A DNA stretch of 64,000 nt from Paenibacillus sp. R14(2021) (lineage in GTDB: Bacteria; Bacillota; Bacilli; Paenibacillales; Paenibacillaceae): contig NZ_CP080269.1 in assembly GCF_019431355.1 (NCBI RefSeq), positions 3,381,001 to 3,445,000 of the forward strand, given 5' to 3'. The notes under the pieces were generated by a model. That model searched no databases. It was not told the origin of the DNA and was given only the letters and a program-made list of their open reading frames with translations. Both the position numbers and the translations under genes were made by a program. Positions 26,057 through 34,535 of this stretch are shown here, piece by piece. Every line of letters begins with the position of its first letter. Position 1 is the first letter of the stretch.

Positions 26057-26359
26057 TCATCCCCTATCATATTGCAGGTTCCACCCGATGCCGTTGCGAT
26101 CCGTTACAGCCGCAAAAAGTCCGCCGATGGGAGCCTCCATTAATGGCTTGACGATCTTGCCCCCAGCCGCCAATGCCTCATAAGCACTGCGAATTTTTTC
26201 TTCAGAATCGAATCGGATTACCGGCTCTCCGCTGAATATACTTTGATAAAACGCGATTTCGTTTTTACAATTGCCTTCGGCAATCCATCTTTTACTCGTA
26301 TCCCCGGTTCCAAAATCGCCGTTAAAATAAAAGGGAACATTCCCCTCAACTCCGCTCAT
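26057..26359 (-). CDS. PhnB-like VOC family protein, probably internally shortened
   Basis: A 100-residue protein. GNCKNEIAFYQSIF near the front and SEEKIRSAYEALAAGGKIVK with AVTDRNGIGWNLQYD at the end match the two ends of PhnB/3-demethylubiquinone-methyltransferase-like VOC proteins. Those are normally about 135-150 residues. The middle stretch that usually sits between these blocks (the VMHAEL / FSD region) is missing, which suggests an in-frame internal deletion. ATG 26359 follows GGAGGTGAAAAAC. It lies 45 bases after the HxlR gene in the same direction. Confidence 0.65.
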   Translation of the reverse strand: MSGVEGNVPFYFNGDFGTGDTSKRWIAEGNCKNEIAFYQSIFSGEPVIRFDSEEKIRSAYEALAAGGKIVKPLMEAPIGGLFAAVTDRNGIGWNLQYDRG

Positions 26360-26403
26360 GTTTTTCACCTCCTTTCAAACACGTCTCAAACATCGTCCAT
26401 TCG

Positions 26404-26703
26404 CTAACAGTCAATATATTGGCTTATCCATCGTTCGAATGCTTCGACTGTTGGCCGCATCGCTTCCCCTTTATCCGTCAATGCATATTCCACGCGCATT
26501 GGGCTCTCGGGGTACATATGACGCAAGATCAAGTTCTTGGCTTCAAACATACGCAGCCGATCGGTCAAGATCGTGCTGGAAATCGGCAGGGTTCTCTTGA
26601 TATCCGAATTACGTTTCGGACCGCTCATTAATTCCTTCACGATGTCATAATTCCATCTGCCGAATAGCAGCCGGCAATCAGCTTTGAATTTGTTTTTATC
26701 CAT
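26404..26703 (-). CDS. HxlR family transcriptional regulator
   Basis: A 99-residue winged-helix regulator: CRLLFGRWNYDIVKELMSG, then SSTILTDRLRMFEAKNLILR, then EYALTDKGEAMRPTVEAF. HxlR proteins often respond to electrophiles or oxidants through the N-terminal Cys, which is present. It lies just upstream of the VOC gene and close to the nitroreductase, both plausible targets. Confidence 0.88.
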   Translation of the reverse strand: MDKNKFKADCRLLFGRWNYDIVKELMSGPKRNSDIKRTLPISSTILTDRLRMFEAKNLILRHMYPESPMRVEYALTDKGEAMRPTVEAFERWISQYIDC

Positions 26704-26786
26704 GTCGTTTCTCCGTATAACCGGAGCTCCTTTTTAGTAAATATGATGACAATCAATATATTGACTAATTACCTAAAAATTTTTCG

Positions 26787-27230
26787 TTACGTCTCTTTTT
26801 TCATATTTCCGATCATTTTTTCAAGAAAGCTGCTGAACGATGCCAATTCATGCGCGGAAAATCCTTTAAATGTACGTTCCATCTTCGGCACGGAATATTC
26901 ATTGACATTGGCCAGCGCCTCTTTTCCTTCGTTGGTGATGCTGACTTTGGTGACGCGTCTGTCCTGCGGAGACTCGTAAGTCGCGACGAATCCGTTTTGT
27001 TTCAGCCGCTGCACCATGCCTGTCATATTTTGCTTGGTCACAAGCATGTTGTTCCCCAATTCTTTGAAGGATAGATCGCCGGCTTCCGAAAGAGCGCGAA
27101 GAATAAACCATTGGTGCTGGCTGGTCAAACCGGCTTGCGAGGACAAACTGTGGCCGATACGTTCTAATAATACATTTGCCCGGAAAACGTTGTCGATAAT
27201 CTCTAGTCGTTCGTCATGGTGCTCAGTCAT
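26787..27230 (-). CDS. MarR family transcriptional regulator
   Basis: A 147-residue MarR regulator with LTSQHQWFILRALSEAGDLS, the winged helix FKELGNNMLVTKQNMTGMVQ and RLKQNGFVATYESPQDRRVT. ATG 27230 is preferred since GAGG lies about 8 bases before it; an in-frame TTG at 27251 also exists. A palindrome AGTCAATTAGTTGACT is 16 bases upstream, so autoregulation is likely. The targets are probably the reductase genes around it. Confidence 0.88.
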   Translation of the reverse strand: MTEHHDERLEIIDNVFRANVLLERIGHSLSSQAGLTSQHQWFILRALSEAGDLSFKELGNNMLVTKQNMTGMVQRLKQNGFVATYESPQDRRVTKVSITNEGKEALANVNEYSVPKMERTFKGFSAHELASFSSFLEKMIGNMKKET

Positions 27231-27245
27231 TGAATCAACCTCAAT

Positions 27246-27261
27246 AGTCAATTAGTTGACT
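27246..27261. promoter_or_regulatory. Candidate MarR operator
   Basis: AGTCAATTAGTTGACT is an inverted repeat with 7 of 8 pairs, placed between the marR start and its presumed promoter. Confidence 0.6.
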
Positions 27262-27414
27262 TTATTATAGAAGTCAGGAACGGCTCTGTCAATGGCAACC
27301 ACTGCAGGTTAGCATGTCTGCTGGCCGTTCTTTTTGTTGTTTTTTAAGGGAATAGTTGATCAATTGCATGTGGAATGTGGTCTTCATCGCTGTTGATTGA
27401 ACTTACCCGTTCGT

Positions 27415-27774
27415 TCAGTAATTCTCACCGCGGTAATAACGATCAATCTTATGCTCCAAGTGAGCAAGCTGCGCTTTCTTCTCCTCCATATCGCCCAGAA
27501 GCTTTTGCTTCTGGTCTTGAATGAGCTTAATTCTCTGAGGGAGGGTCGTGGTTCCGGTTTTAACCATCTCATAGTACTGCTTGATGTCTTCCACACCCAT
27601 TCCGGTTTTGCGCAAACATTTGATGAATACCAACCAATTCAGCTCGTTCTCGGTGTAGAGACGATTATTTTTTTCGCTTCGCGCAGCCGGTTCTAACAGT
27701 CCTTTTCTTTCATAGAAACGAATCGCTCCGATGTTCAATCCCGCTTCCTTCGCCACTTGTCCGATCGTAAACAT
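27415..27774 (-). CDS. MerR family transcriptional regulator
   Basis: A 119-residue MerR regulator: MFTIGQVAKEAGLNIGAIRF and YERKGLLEPAARSEKNNRLY, with a C-terminal coiled coil rich in Lys, Glu and Gln (IKLIQDQKQKLLGDMEEKKA). It has no metal-binding Cys, so it is an organic-ligand or stress sensor type. ATG 27774 is the start; the frame extends upstream across the divergent promoter and is not real there. It is divergent from an SDR gene with a typical MerR promoter between. Confidence 0.9.
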   Translation of the reverse strand: MFTIGQVAKEAGLNIGAIRFYERKGLLEPAARSEKNNRLYTENELNWLVFIKCLRKTGMGVEDIKQYYEMVKTGTTTLPQRIKLIQDQKQKLLGDMEEKKAQLAHLEHKIDRYYRGENY

Positions 27775-27803
27775 ATTGTCCCCCGCGTATATAAAATTTT
27801 TCG

Positions 27804-27834
27804 TTGACCTACACTTAGTGTAGCATAGTACATT
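27804..27834 (+). promoter_or_regulatory. MerR-type promoter with 19-base spacer and perfect dyad
   Basis: TTGACC at 27804-27809 and TACATT at 27829-27834 are exactly 19 bases apart, the over-long spacer that MerR activators correct by twisting DNA. The perfect palindrome CTACACTTAGTGTAG (27809-27823) lies in this spacer. It reads toward the SDR gene. Confidence 0.85.
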
Positions 27835-27877
27835 ATCAATTATGAAACGAAAAACATGCAAGGAAAGAGGGATTCTA

Positions 27878-28588
27878 TTGAACAAGACGGCATTTGTAAC
27901 AGGAGCTAATAAAGGAATCGGATTCGAGATCGCAAAACAGCTAGGCGAAAAAGGCTGGCGTGTGGTCCTTGGCGCCCGCGACACCGAACGGGGCGAAACA
28001 GCCGTTTCTGAACTGGCCGCCCAAGGGCTCGACGCGGCGTTTGTTCAAATCGATATGGCCGATTTGGAGAAGATTGAGCAAGCTGCGCACATGATTAAAG
28101 CGAAATATCCGGAGTTAAAGCTTCTGGTCAATAACGCCGGCATGCCGGGCGCTTTTTCTCGCTCTTTTACGGATACGAAAGAAGAAGATCTGCGTAACGC
28201 CTTTGAAGTGAATTTCTTCGGAACCTACCGATTAAACCAGCTCTTGTTCCCGTTAATCAAGGATAACGAAGCCACTGTAGTAAACGTAACAACCGACATG
28301 GCTTCCCTTGACCATATGCAAAACGCGGAATTTACGTTAAACGCATTCGACTATAATTCGTCTAAAACAGCCAACAATGCCATGACCGTTTCTATGGCCT
28401 ATGAAGTAAGAAACAGCGGCGCCCAAGTATTTGCGGTGACGCCGGGCTTTACTACGACGGATCTGAACGGCAATGCTGAAGGCGGTAAGTCTAAAGCGGA
28501 AGGCGCTGCAATTATCGTAGAATATGCAACGGATGGTAAACGTCACAACGGTGAATTCCTGAACGCGCAAGGCGTTCTCCCGTGGTAA
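27878..28588 (+). CDS. SDR family oxidoreductase (carbonyl reductase-like)
   Basis: A 236-residue short-chain dehydrogenase: KTAFVTGANKGIGFEIAKQL, NNAGMPG, and the catalytic YNSSKTANNAM (Tyr-x-x-x-Lys). It resembles carbonyl reductase-type SDRs that use NADPH. TTG 27878 is chosen as start because GGAAAGAGG is 7-8 bases upstream; the ATG at 27842 lies before that site. The divergent MerR gene and its promoter indicate ligand-induced expression. A strong terminator follows. Confidence 0.9.
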   Translation: MNKTAFVTGANKGIGFEIAKQLGEKGWRVVLGARDTERGETAVSELAAQGLDAAFVQIDMADLEKIEQAAHMIKAKYPELKLLVNNAGMPGAFSRSFTDTKEEDLRNAFEVNFFGTYRLNQLLFPLIKDNEATVVNVTTDMASLDHMQNAEFTLNAFDYNSSKTANNAMTVSMAYEVRNSGAQVFAVTPGFTTTDLNGNAEGGKSKAEGAAIIVEYATDGKRHNGEFLNAQGVLPW

Positions 28589-28627
28589 CCCTTCGTCCGT
28601 TATACAACCCCTTAAAAGTCGCTTAAC

Positions 28628-28660
28628 AAAAGCCAGCAGCCCTTCGGCTGCTGGCTTTTT
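28628..28660 (+). terminator. Terminator after the SDR gene
   Basis: AAAAGCCAGCAGCC pairs with GGCTGCTGGCTTTT around a TTC loop, followed by T. Confidence 0.92.
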
Positions 28661-28702
28661 GCTATGATCCCATTCAATAAATTGCGTGATTCAATGAACT
28701 TG

Positions 28703-29146
28703 TTAGGATGAATAATAAATATCGACGTCAGTTTCTTCTTTTACCATTCGTGTAATGGTATCTCTTAGGTCAGAATTATTCGTCTTCACCCAGGAGGTTC
28801 TTAATTTATCAACAATCTCAATACGCAAGGCTTTAACCTTATCTTTTGCCTTTTTCAATCTTTTAGCCTGATCTACGATTAACATGATGAGCCCGATTGC
28901 AACGAAAAATAATAAGCTAACGCTTTTACTGCCCAAGAATAGTTCTAATAGCGCCATCGCATCCCCGCCAGCTGGGACTAGAATGGTTTTATTGAAAGCC
29001 ATGAAAAATAGGATGCCGACGCCTATAAGAACAGCCCAATAAATGCTTAAAAGCCTGGCATGACGAGTCTCGTCTTGTTTCCTGCTTCTGAGTTTATTTA
29101 ACTTGTCTTTGGAATCTTGCGACAAATTTAGAGCATTCCATGGCAT
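28703..29146 (-). CDS. Small membrane protein of unknown function (two membrane segments)
   Basis: A 147-residue protein with a basic, Lys/Arg-rich N-terminus, two hydrophobic segments (about 33-52 and 76-93) and a basic helical middle (AKRLKKAKDKVKALRIEIVD). The layout recalls the YpbF/DUF2663 family of small sporulation-associated membrane proteins, but that match is only from general form. It stands alone, divergent from the germination operon; the divergent spacing of about 200 bases should hold both promoters. Confidence 0.6.
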   Translation of the reverse strand: MPWNALNLSQDSKDKLNKLRSRKQDETRHARLLSIYWAVLIGVGILFFMAFNKTILVPAGGDAMALLELFLGSKSVSLLFFVAIGLIMLIVDQAKRLKKAKDKVKALRIEIVDKLRTSWVKTNNSDLRDTITRMVKEETDVDIYYSS

Positions 29147-29354
29147 CGATATGAACCTCCATCCGATATAGACAACCTTATTAATAAATATGCGACATTG
29201 GATTAAAGATTCGTAGTTACCTATGTAAAAGTGAGCTGCCAGCTCGCGTGTAGGCCTTATGAATAATCCAAAGTTGTTTGAGAAATGCTAACCGCATTGC
29301 TAATAATAACCAGTTTATTTGTACTGTAAAATTTTTTAGTGGAGGTGGACAGCC

Positions 29355-30905
29355 CTGTCTACTGTACAAAGTTCAAGTCCTAACCGTACATCTCCTGAAA
29401 AAGCACTCAGTGACCCGCTAAGCAAGTCTTTAGAGAAGAATGAACTTATGATCAAAAGTATTTTAAATAATTGTTATGATATCGTCTATCGACGTATACA
29501 AATATTCGGACAAATCAATGTTTTATTCGTTTATTTGGATGGTTTGGTGGATACCAAAGCACTAGAAAACAATTTACTTAAACCTTGGATGTTAGGTACT
29601 CCCCGTCCAGAATTGGGTGAGCTAAAGTCTCTGGATCTAATGTTAGAACAGTTGGTTTCCACCGCAAAAATAAAAACAACCGAGATCATGGATGAAACCA
29701 TACAAAGTATTTTATCCGGTAATGTAGTTATCCTACCGGAAGGAGTAAACCATGCAGTTATCGCGAAATTGATAGGCTTTGAACACCGAGCCGTTGAGGA
29801 GCCCTCAAGTGAGACGACGATTCGGGGACCAAAAGAGGGCTTTACGGAGTGTATAACCGTAAACACAAGCATGCTGCGAAGGAAAATTCATAGCCCAAAA
29901 CTTAAACTGGAGTCTCTGACCATTGGCAATCTATCGAAAACAACAATTGTCATCGCTTACATTGAAGGGATCGTTAAAAATACGATTCTTGAAGAAGTTC
30001 GTAAACGAATCAGCCAAATTGAAATCGATACGGTACTCGATGGGGCTTTTATCGAGGAATTCATTGAAGATAAGCCGTTCACCTTATTCCCGCAAGTGCA
30101 GAATACCGAACGTCCGGATATTGTTGCCTCATGTCTTGCAGAAAGGAAAGTAGCGGTTTTTATTGACGGCACACCGTTTGTACTTATTGTACCCTGCACG
30201 TTCTGGAACTCATTTCAATCGGCTGATGATTATTATGAGCGATTTATTTACGCTACCATTATCCGTTCATTACGAATGATTTTGATTACCACTTCACTTT
30301 ATTTACCTTCTATATATGTTGCAATCTCAACGTTTCATCCTCAACTATTACCTACAAATTTTTTGATCAGTATTACCTCCGCTCGGGAAGGGGTTCCCTT
30401 TCCAGCTGTCATTGAAGCCTTATTGATCGAATTTCTATTCGAGGGCTTACGCGAGGCTGGAATACGAATGCCACGGCAAAATGGTTCGGCAATCAGTATT
30501 GTTGGGGCTCTGGTTCTTGGACAAGCGGCCGTTCAGGCAGGGATCATATCCGCTCCGATCGTCATTGTTGTTTCTCTGACTGGCATTGCTTCCCTCATCA
30601 CCCCGCGGTACAGCATGGGAACGGCATTTCGAGTACTCCGTTTCCCGATGCTTATTTTTTCAGGGATGTTCGGATTATACGGAGTTACGATGGCCTCTAT
30701 ATTCCTTCTCATTCACCTCATCAATCTGGAATCATTTGGAGTGCCTTATTTAAGTCCGATAGCTCCCCTATCAAGATCTGAATTAAAAGATGTACTCATC
30801 CGCGCGCCATGGTGGAAAATGGGTGCTATTCCGTTATCCTTTCGACGACATTTTCGATTTTCCAAAGGTCAAAAACCAGGTGAAAATCAAGGAGACTCCG
30901 CATAA
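29355..30905 (+). CDS. gerKA: Spore germination receptor subunit A (GerKA-like)
   Basis: This is the large membrane subunit of a Ger-type nutrient germinant receptor. It has the N-terminal soluble part (ILSGNVVILPEG, DTVLDGAFIEEFIEDKPFTL) and a C-terminal membrane part (SAREGVPFPAVIEALLIEFL, then FEGLREAGIRMP). The frame has no ATG before 29448, but homologous-looking codons (STVQSSSPNRTSPEKALSDP) run back to CTG 29355, which has GGAGGTGG six bases upstream. CTG is therefore the likely start (516 residues); ATG 29448 would leave a weak site and cut off the N-terminus. The stop overlaps the next ATG by one base. Confidence 0.88.
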   Translation: MSTVQSSSPNRTSPEKALSDPLSKSLEKNELMIKSILNNCYDIVYRRIQIFGQINVLFVYLDGLVDTKALENNLLKPWMLGTPRPELGELKSLDLMLEQLVSTAKIKTTEIMDETIQSILSGNVVILPEGVNHAVIAKLIGFEHRAVEEPSSETTIRGPKEGFTECITVNTSMLRRKIHSPKLKLESLTIGNLSKTTIVIAYIEGIVKNTILEEVRKRISQIEIDTVLDGAFIEEFIEDKPFTLFPQVQNTERPDIVASCLAERKVAVFIDGTPFVLIVPCTFWNSFQSADDYYERFIYATIIRSLRMILITTSLYLPSIYVAISTFHPQLLPTNFLISITSAREGVPFPAVIEALLIEFLFEGLREAGIRMPRQNGSAISIVGALVLGQAAVQAGIISAPIVIVVSLTGIASLITPRYSMGTAFRVLRFPMLIFSGMFGLYGVTMASIFLLIHLINLESFGVPYLSPIAPLSRSELKDVLIRAPWWKMGAIPLSFRRHFRFSKGQKPGENQGDSA

Positions 30906-32083
30906 TGAAACATCGCCCGACAGCTATTATTTTATTACTATCCTGCATCGTAATAACTACGGGTTGTTGGGATCGTATAGAAATATCGGATAGAGTATTT
31001 GATCTTGCTGCGTCGGCTGATCTTAACGAGAATGGAACGACTTTAATTGCCGCTCAATTTATTGCCCCCTCCAAAATAGAACAAAGCTCAAAAGGAGGTG
31101 CCGGTGGTGACAAACCTTACTTTATTGAGTCAGGCAGTGGTAAAACGCCTCTTGAAGCTATACAAAGAATGAGACAAAAACTTTCTAGAATTATAACCCG
31201 CGGTCATCGACGCAATTATTATTTTGGAGAAAAACTGGCTAAACATGGCGTGAAGGATTTACTGGATGCTTTTACGCGAGATCCGGGCAATCGAATGCGA
31301 CTGGACATTTGGGTGGTCAAGGGAAATACCGGCTTACACGCTTTGCAAGTACCCTACCCCCTGGAGAAAATCCCTTCCGTCGCACCACTCAAGATACATA
31401 AAGCAGTTGGAGGGACTGCGGGTACAACCTATCTCGACTTTATCATGACTTCAAGTACGGAAGGAGAATGTCCCACTCTGCCTGTAGTTGACATTGTAAC
31501 GGGTAATACCCAAACAAAAACGATCCGATTTTATGGTCGTGCTATTTTTAACCATGATTATAAATTAGTTGGTTATTTGAATTTTGTTGAAGGCGCTTAT
31601 CGACAGTGGATTCTCAAACGAATATCTTACCTTGATTTAGTGGAATATGTCCCCAAAGCAGGTGGGAGTGTTGGTGTAGTGGTTACAAAATTCGGAAGTA
31701 AACTAAAGAGCAGCGTAACACAAGAAAATAAGTTGAAGATGGAAATTGAGCTCAGCGGTCTGGGACATATTGTAGAGAATAATACGAACCTGGATCTAAT
31801 AGAGCTGAAAAATTTAAATCTTGTGCAGAACAGCATCAACGAGAAAATGAGCGAACATGTTCTTAAAATGATCACTAAAGTCCAAAAACAATATGGCACG
31901 GATGTATTTGGTTTCATTCAGGCCCTGAACCGCCAGCATCCAAGGGAATGGAGTAAATTAAAAGGGCGTTGGGATCAAATATTTCCAAATATTGAAGTTA
32001 CCGTTAAAGTAAATGTAAATTTAAAATATATTGGTCTCGTAGGGCCGCCGCTTCAATTTAAGGAAAGTGAGGTTAGAAAATGA
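30905..32083 (+). CDS. gerKC: Spore germination lipoprotein subunit C (GerKC-like)
   Basis: A 392-residue lipoprotein of a Ger receptor. The signal peptide ends with ITTGCWDRIEI, the classical GerAC start (lipidated Cys followed by WDR). RGHRRNYYFGEKLAKHGV and the C-terminal YGTDVFGFIQALNRQHPREW are typical of the family. It is anchored on the outer face of the spore inner membrane. It is embedded between the A and B subunits, with overlapping starts and stops on both sides. Confidence 0.93.
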   Translation: MKHRPTAIILLLSCIVITTGCWDRIEISDRVFDLAASADLNENGTTLIAAQFIAPSKIEQSSKGGAGGDKPYFIESGSGKTPLEAIQRMRQKLSRIITRGHRRNYYFGEKLAKHGVKDLLDAFTRDPGNRMRLDIWVVKGNTGLHALQVPYPLEKIPSVAPLKIHKAVGGTAGTTYLDFIMTSSTEGECPTLPVVDIVTGNTQTKTIRFYGRAIFNHDYKLVGYLNFVEGAYRQWILKRISYLDLVEYVPKAGGSVGVVVTKFGSKLKSSVTQENKLKMEIELSGLGHIVENNTNLDLIELKNLNLVQNSINEKMSEHVLKMITKVQKQYGTDVFGFIQALNRQHPREWSKLKGRWDQIFPNIEVTVKVNVNLKYIGLVGPPLQFKESEVRK

Positions 32084-33189
32084 AAATTTCTGGATATCAA
32101 CTCTTTTGGATGGTTTTTACGATGGCATTTGGAATGACGGCACTTTTCACCATCCCTTGGCCCGTCGCTCTTGCCAAACAAGATGCTTGGATATCAATGA
32201 TCGCAGCGTCCTTGATCAGCTTATTTACTACTTTCGTAGCCGTTAAACTAAGTCTCCTTTATCCTGGGCAAAGCTTTGTTCAATACAGTCAGTTAATTCT
32301 CGGAAAGTGGCTGGGAAAAACCATACTCGTTTCTTACTTTCTGATGTGGCTTTCCATGACAGGAATCATTTTAAGGGAATATGCTGACTTTGTTTTCCTT
32401 GCTTTATTTAGTACGACACCTTTATGGACTATTATTCTCATTATGTTAGGTGCAAGCGTATATGTCACCTATTCTGGGGGTGTAAGAAGTATCGGTCGTT
32501 GCAGCGAAATCATCGGCCCTATTTGCGTTATAGGAAGTATTCTCATCATTGTATTTAGTGTAAATGATTGGGACTGGCTTAGATTACTTCCTGTTTACGC
32601 TAACACGGGGTTCGTTCCTATAATGAAAGGAAGTACACTTCCTGCTTCTTTCTTAGGTGAATCATTTATGGTGGTCATGTTTATACCCTTTATGTTAAAG
32701 TCCAATCGAGCCCAGATCTCATCCTTATTAGGGGTTTTATTCGCTTCAGTCGCTGCCTTGGCAATGACATTAGTTGTCATTTTGATCTTTGGTCCGAATA
32801 TACCGGCTAGATTGATTTATCCCCTTTATTCAGCTGTTACGTATATTTCTGTAATGGAATTTATTCAGAATGTCGATGTGCTGGCTGTCTTACTTTGGAT
32901 CATCAGCATCTTCATTAAACTATCCCTTTATTTATTCATTACCAGCTATGGTACCGCACAATTTTTTCATATAAAAAAGTGGAAAAACGCAATTTACTTG
33001 ATCGCACCTATGGCTTTTATCATTTCATTGCTGCCGCGAAACTTTAACATTGAAATGAGCTACACGAAGTTTTGGCTTGCAGTGATTTATCCCATAAATA
33101 TCATAGGCATTCCTTTATTATTGTGGATTGTGGGTACCATTCGTAAAAAACACATGCAAAATAGCGAGCTCACGCCGACTTCTCAATAA
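32080..33189 (+). CDS. gerKB: Spore germination permease-like subunit B (GerKB-like)
   Basis: A 369-residue integral membrane protein with about ten helices of the GerAB/APC-like family (QLFWMVFTMAFGMTALFTIP at the start). It is the subunit thought to bind the germinant and pass the signal. The four-base ATGA overlap with the C subunit implies coupled translation. Its sporulation-specific (forespore) promoter was not located. The ligand cannot be predicted. Confidence 0.93.
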   Translation: MKISGYQLFWMVFTMAFGMTALFTIPWPVALAKQDAWISMIAASLISLFTTFVAVKLSLLYPGQSFVQYSQLILGKWLGKTILVSYFLMWLSMTGIILREYADFVFLALFSTTPLWTIILIMLGASVYVTYSGGVRSIGRCSEIIGPICVIGSILIIVFSVNDWDWLRLLPVYANTGFVPIMKGSTLPASFLGESFMVVMFIPFMLKSNRAQISSLLGVLFASVAALAMTLVVILIFGPNIPARLIYPLYSAVTYISVMEFIQNVDVLAVLLWIISIFIKLSLYLFITSYGTAQFFHIKKWKNAIYLIAPMAFIISLLPRNFNIEMSYTKFWLAVIYPINIIGIPLLLWIVGTIRKKHMQNSELTPTSQ

Positions 33190-33293
33190 TTACGAACGAA
33201 TCCATACTAGACTAAACGGCCTCAATCCGAAGAGATCAGGACCGAAGCCGCTCAGAAGTTGTTTGATTTCCTGGAAATATGCCACGCTCTGTG

Positions 33294-33842
33294 TTACGCC
33301 CGGTCGGTATGAACAGTTTTGCCATCGTAGAACATACGCCCCGGAATTTCTTCTTTCTCTTTGGCCGCCACGGAGGCTGCAATTAATTTGTAAATAGCGG
33401 TTGGGCTCCCCAAGGGGGAAACATATCGTTCCAAATGAGTCCGCCCCAGCGGTCGATCATAGTAGCCTGGCACATACTTGTTCAGCATGATCTCCATGGC
33501 TTCCGTTGCTTCATCTAAATCGTTGACGCGAAGTAGGGTTCCTTCAATGATGACACTCCTATAGGCGGTATCTGTCTTGGCGGGTATCGGACTCGTGATG
33601 GTCCCATAATTCTCGCTAACGGTAAAGCAGGCTCGGGGGTTATGCTCGATATAAGTGACTTTTCTTCCTTTTTCCGCCCCGTGAAAATATATATTGTCTT
33701 TCAGCCAAACGAAATTGAGCGGAATGACATAAGGGACATCCTCTGAAGATAACCCGAAAAATCCAACCCGGGCTTGTTCGAGAAAATGTTGTATTTTTAC
33801 AGCATCGGTACAATTGCGTTTCTCATTGCGCATAGCAAACAT
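33294..33842 (-). CDS. Pyridoxamine 5'-phosphate oxidase family protein (NimA-like)
   Basis: A 182-residue split-barrel flavin-binding protein. FAMRNEKRNCTDAVKIQHFL is followed by VGFFGLSSEDVPYVIPLNFV and DNIYFHGAEKGRKV, the signature of the NimA/5-nitroimidazole-resistance subgroup. The likely role is FMN-dependent reduction of small molecules. ATG 33842 fits GAAAGGTG 9 bases upstream; the GTG at 33854 lies within that site. It follows a small lipoprotein gene on the same strand. Confidence 0.85.
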   Translation of the reverse strand: MFAMRNEKRNCTDAVKIQHFLEQARVGFFGLSSEDVPYVIPLNFVWLKDNIYFHGAEKGRKVTYIEHNPRACFTVSENYGTITSPIPAKTDTAYRSVIIEGTLLRVNDLDEATEAMEIMLNKYVPGYYDRPLGRTHLERYVSPLGSPTAIYKLIAASVAAKEKEEIPGRMFYDGKTVHTDRA

Positions 33843-33875
33843 CGTATTTGACACCTTTCACGTTTAGGATCTTTC

Positions 33876-33977
33876 TTAACTGCCGTTTATCCAGGGAACT
33901 TCACTGGCGCAGGCAGATGAGAGTAGACTAATAATGAGTAAAATGAGTATGGCTTGAATATAACGCTTGGCTGTCAT
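33876..33977 (-). CDS. Very small lipoprotein (33 residues)
   Basis: MTAKRYIQAILILLIISLLS then SACASEVPWINGS, stop. It has a basic start, a hydrophobic stretch and the lipobox LSSAC, leaving only about ten residues after the Cys. AGGAGGG sits 5-6 bases before ATG 33977. The strong initiation signals support a real gene, although it could also be a leftover signal peptide of a larger lost lipoprotein. No similarity recognised. Confidence 0.55.
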   Translation of the reverse strand: MTAKRYIQAILILLIISLLSSACASEVPWINGS

Positions 33978-33992
33978 TAGAACCCTCCTGGG

Positions 33993-34380
33993 CTATCGAA
34001 ACCATTTCACATAAGCTTTCATAATTTGACCTGCGATGCCACCTTGAAATAACTTCTCACGCCAATATTGATCCACTGTTTTCATTAACGCTTCGGTGTG
34101 GGCAGGGTACGGGTGGACTACATGCGAAATATCGGGAAGCTTGTGACCAAAGCGCTTCATAAATACGGCTTGCTGCATCCAATCCCCCGCTCCGTTCCCG
34201 ACAGCATGTGCACCCAAGATCCTGCCTTTCCGACTTGTAATCACCTTCCCATCCGAATGCTAATATCCAATCCCTTATGCGCTCAGGACTGAGATGCAGA
34301 ACCTTGTGATTAAACCATAATAAACCTACCACGACTACGATAAGCGACAATGGTTTGATTTGCCTAAATAGAGGTTTCAT
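33993..34380 (-). pseudogene. TVP38/TMEM64-FAD disulfide oxidoreductase fusion, internally deleted
   Basis: The N-terminus (MKPLFRQIKPLSLIVVVVGL then LWFNHKVLHLSPERIRDWIL, then AFGW) is the start of a TVP38-type membrane protein. The C-terminus in another frame (DGKVITSRKGRILGAHAVGN, then HVVHPYPAHTEALMKTVDQY, then WREKLF) is the dimerisation end of a mercuric-reductase/lipoamide-dehydrogenase-like FAD enzyme. Such fusions are normally about 700 residues. Here the two ends are joined out of frame and the whole middle, with the redox-active Cys pair, is gone. An upstream in-frame ATG lies at 34422. Confidence 0.8.
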
Positions 34381-34444
34381 GCTTGTCGCCTTTTCGTTAT
34401 CCATATTAATAATGTCTTCCATTTACTAATTTTTTTATCACGTT

Positions 34445-34479
34445 AAAAAACAGCAGCCTAGATTAGAACTGCTGTTTTT
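34445..34479. terminator. Terminator downstream of msrB
   Basis: AAAAACAGCAG pairs with CTGCTGTTTTT around a 12-base loop, with A/T tracts on both sides. It ends the leftward msrB transcript. Confidence 0.85.
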
Positions 34480-34535
34480 CACTGCTTTTGTCAGTTCAGG
34501 ACGTTATTCATGATGTTAACGACCGTGATGCTAGC

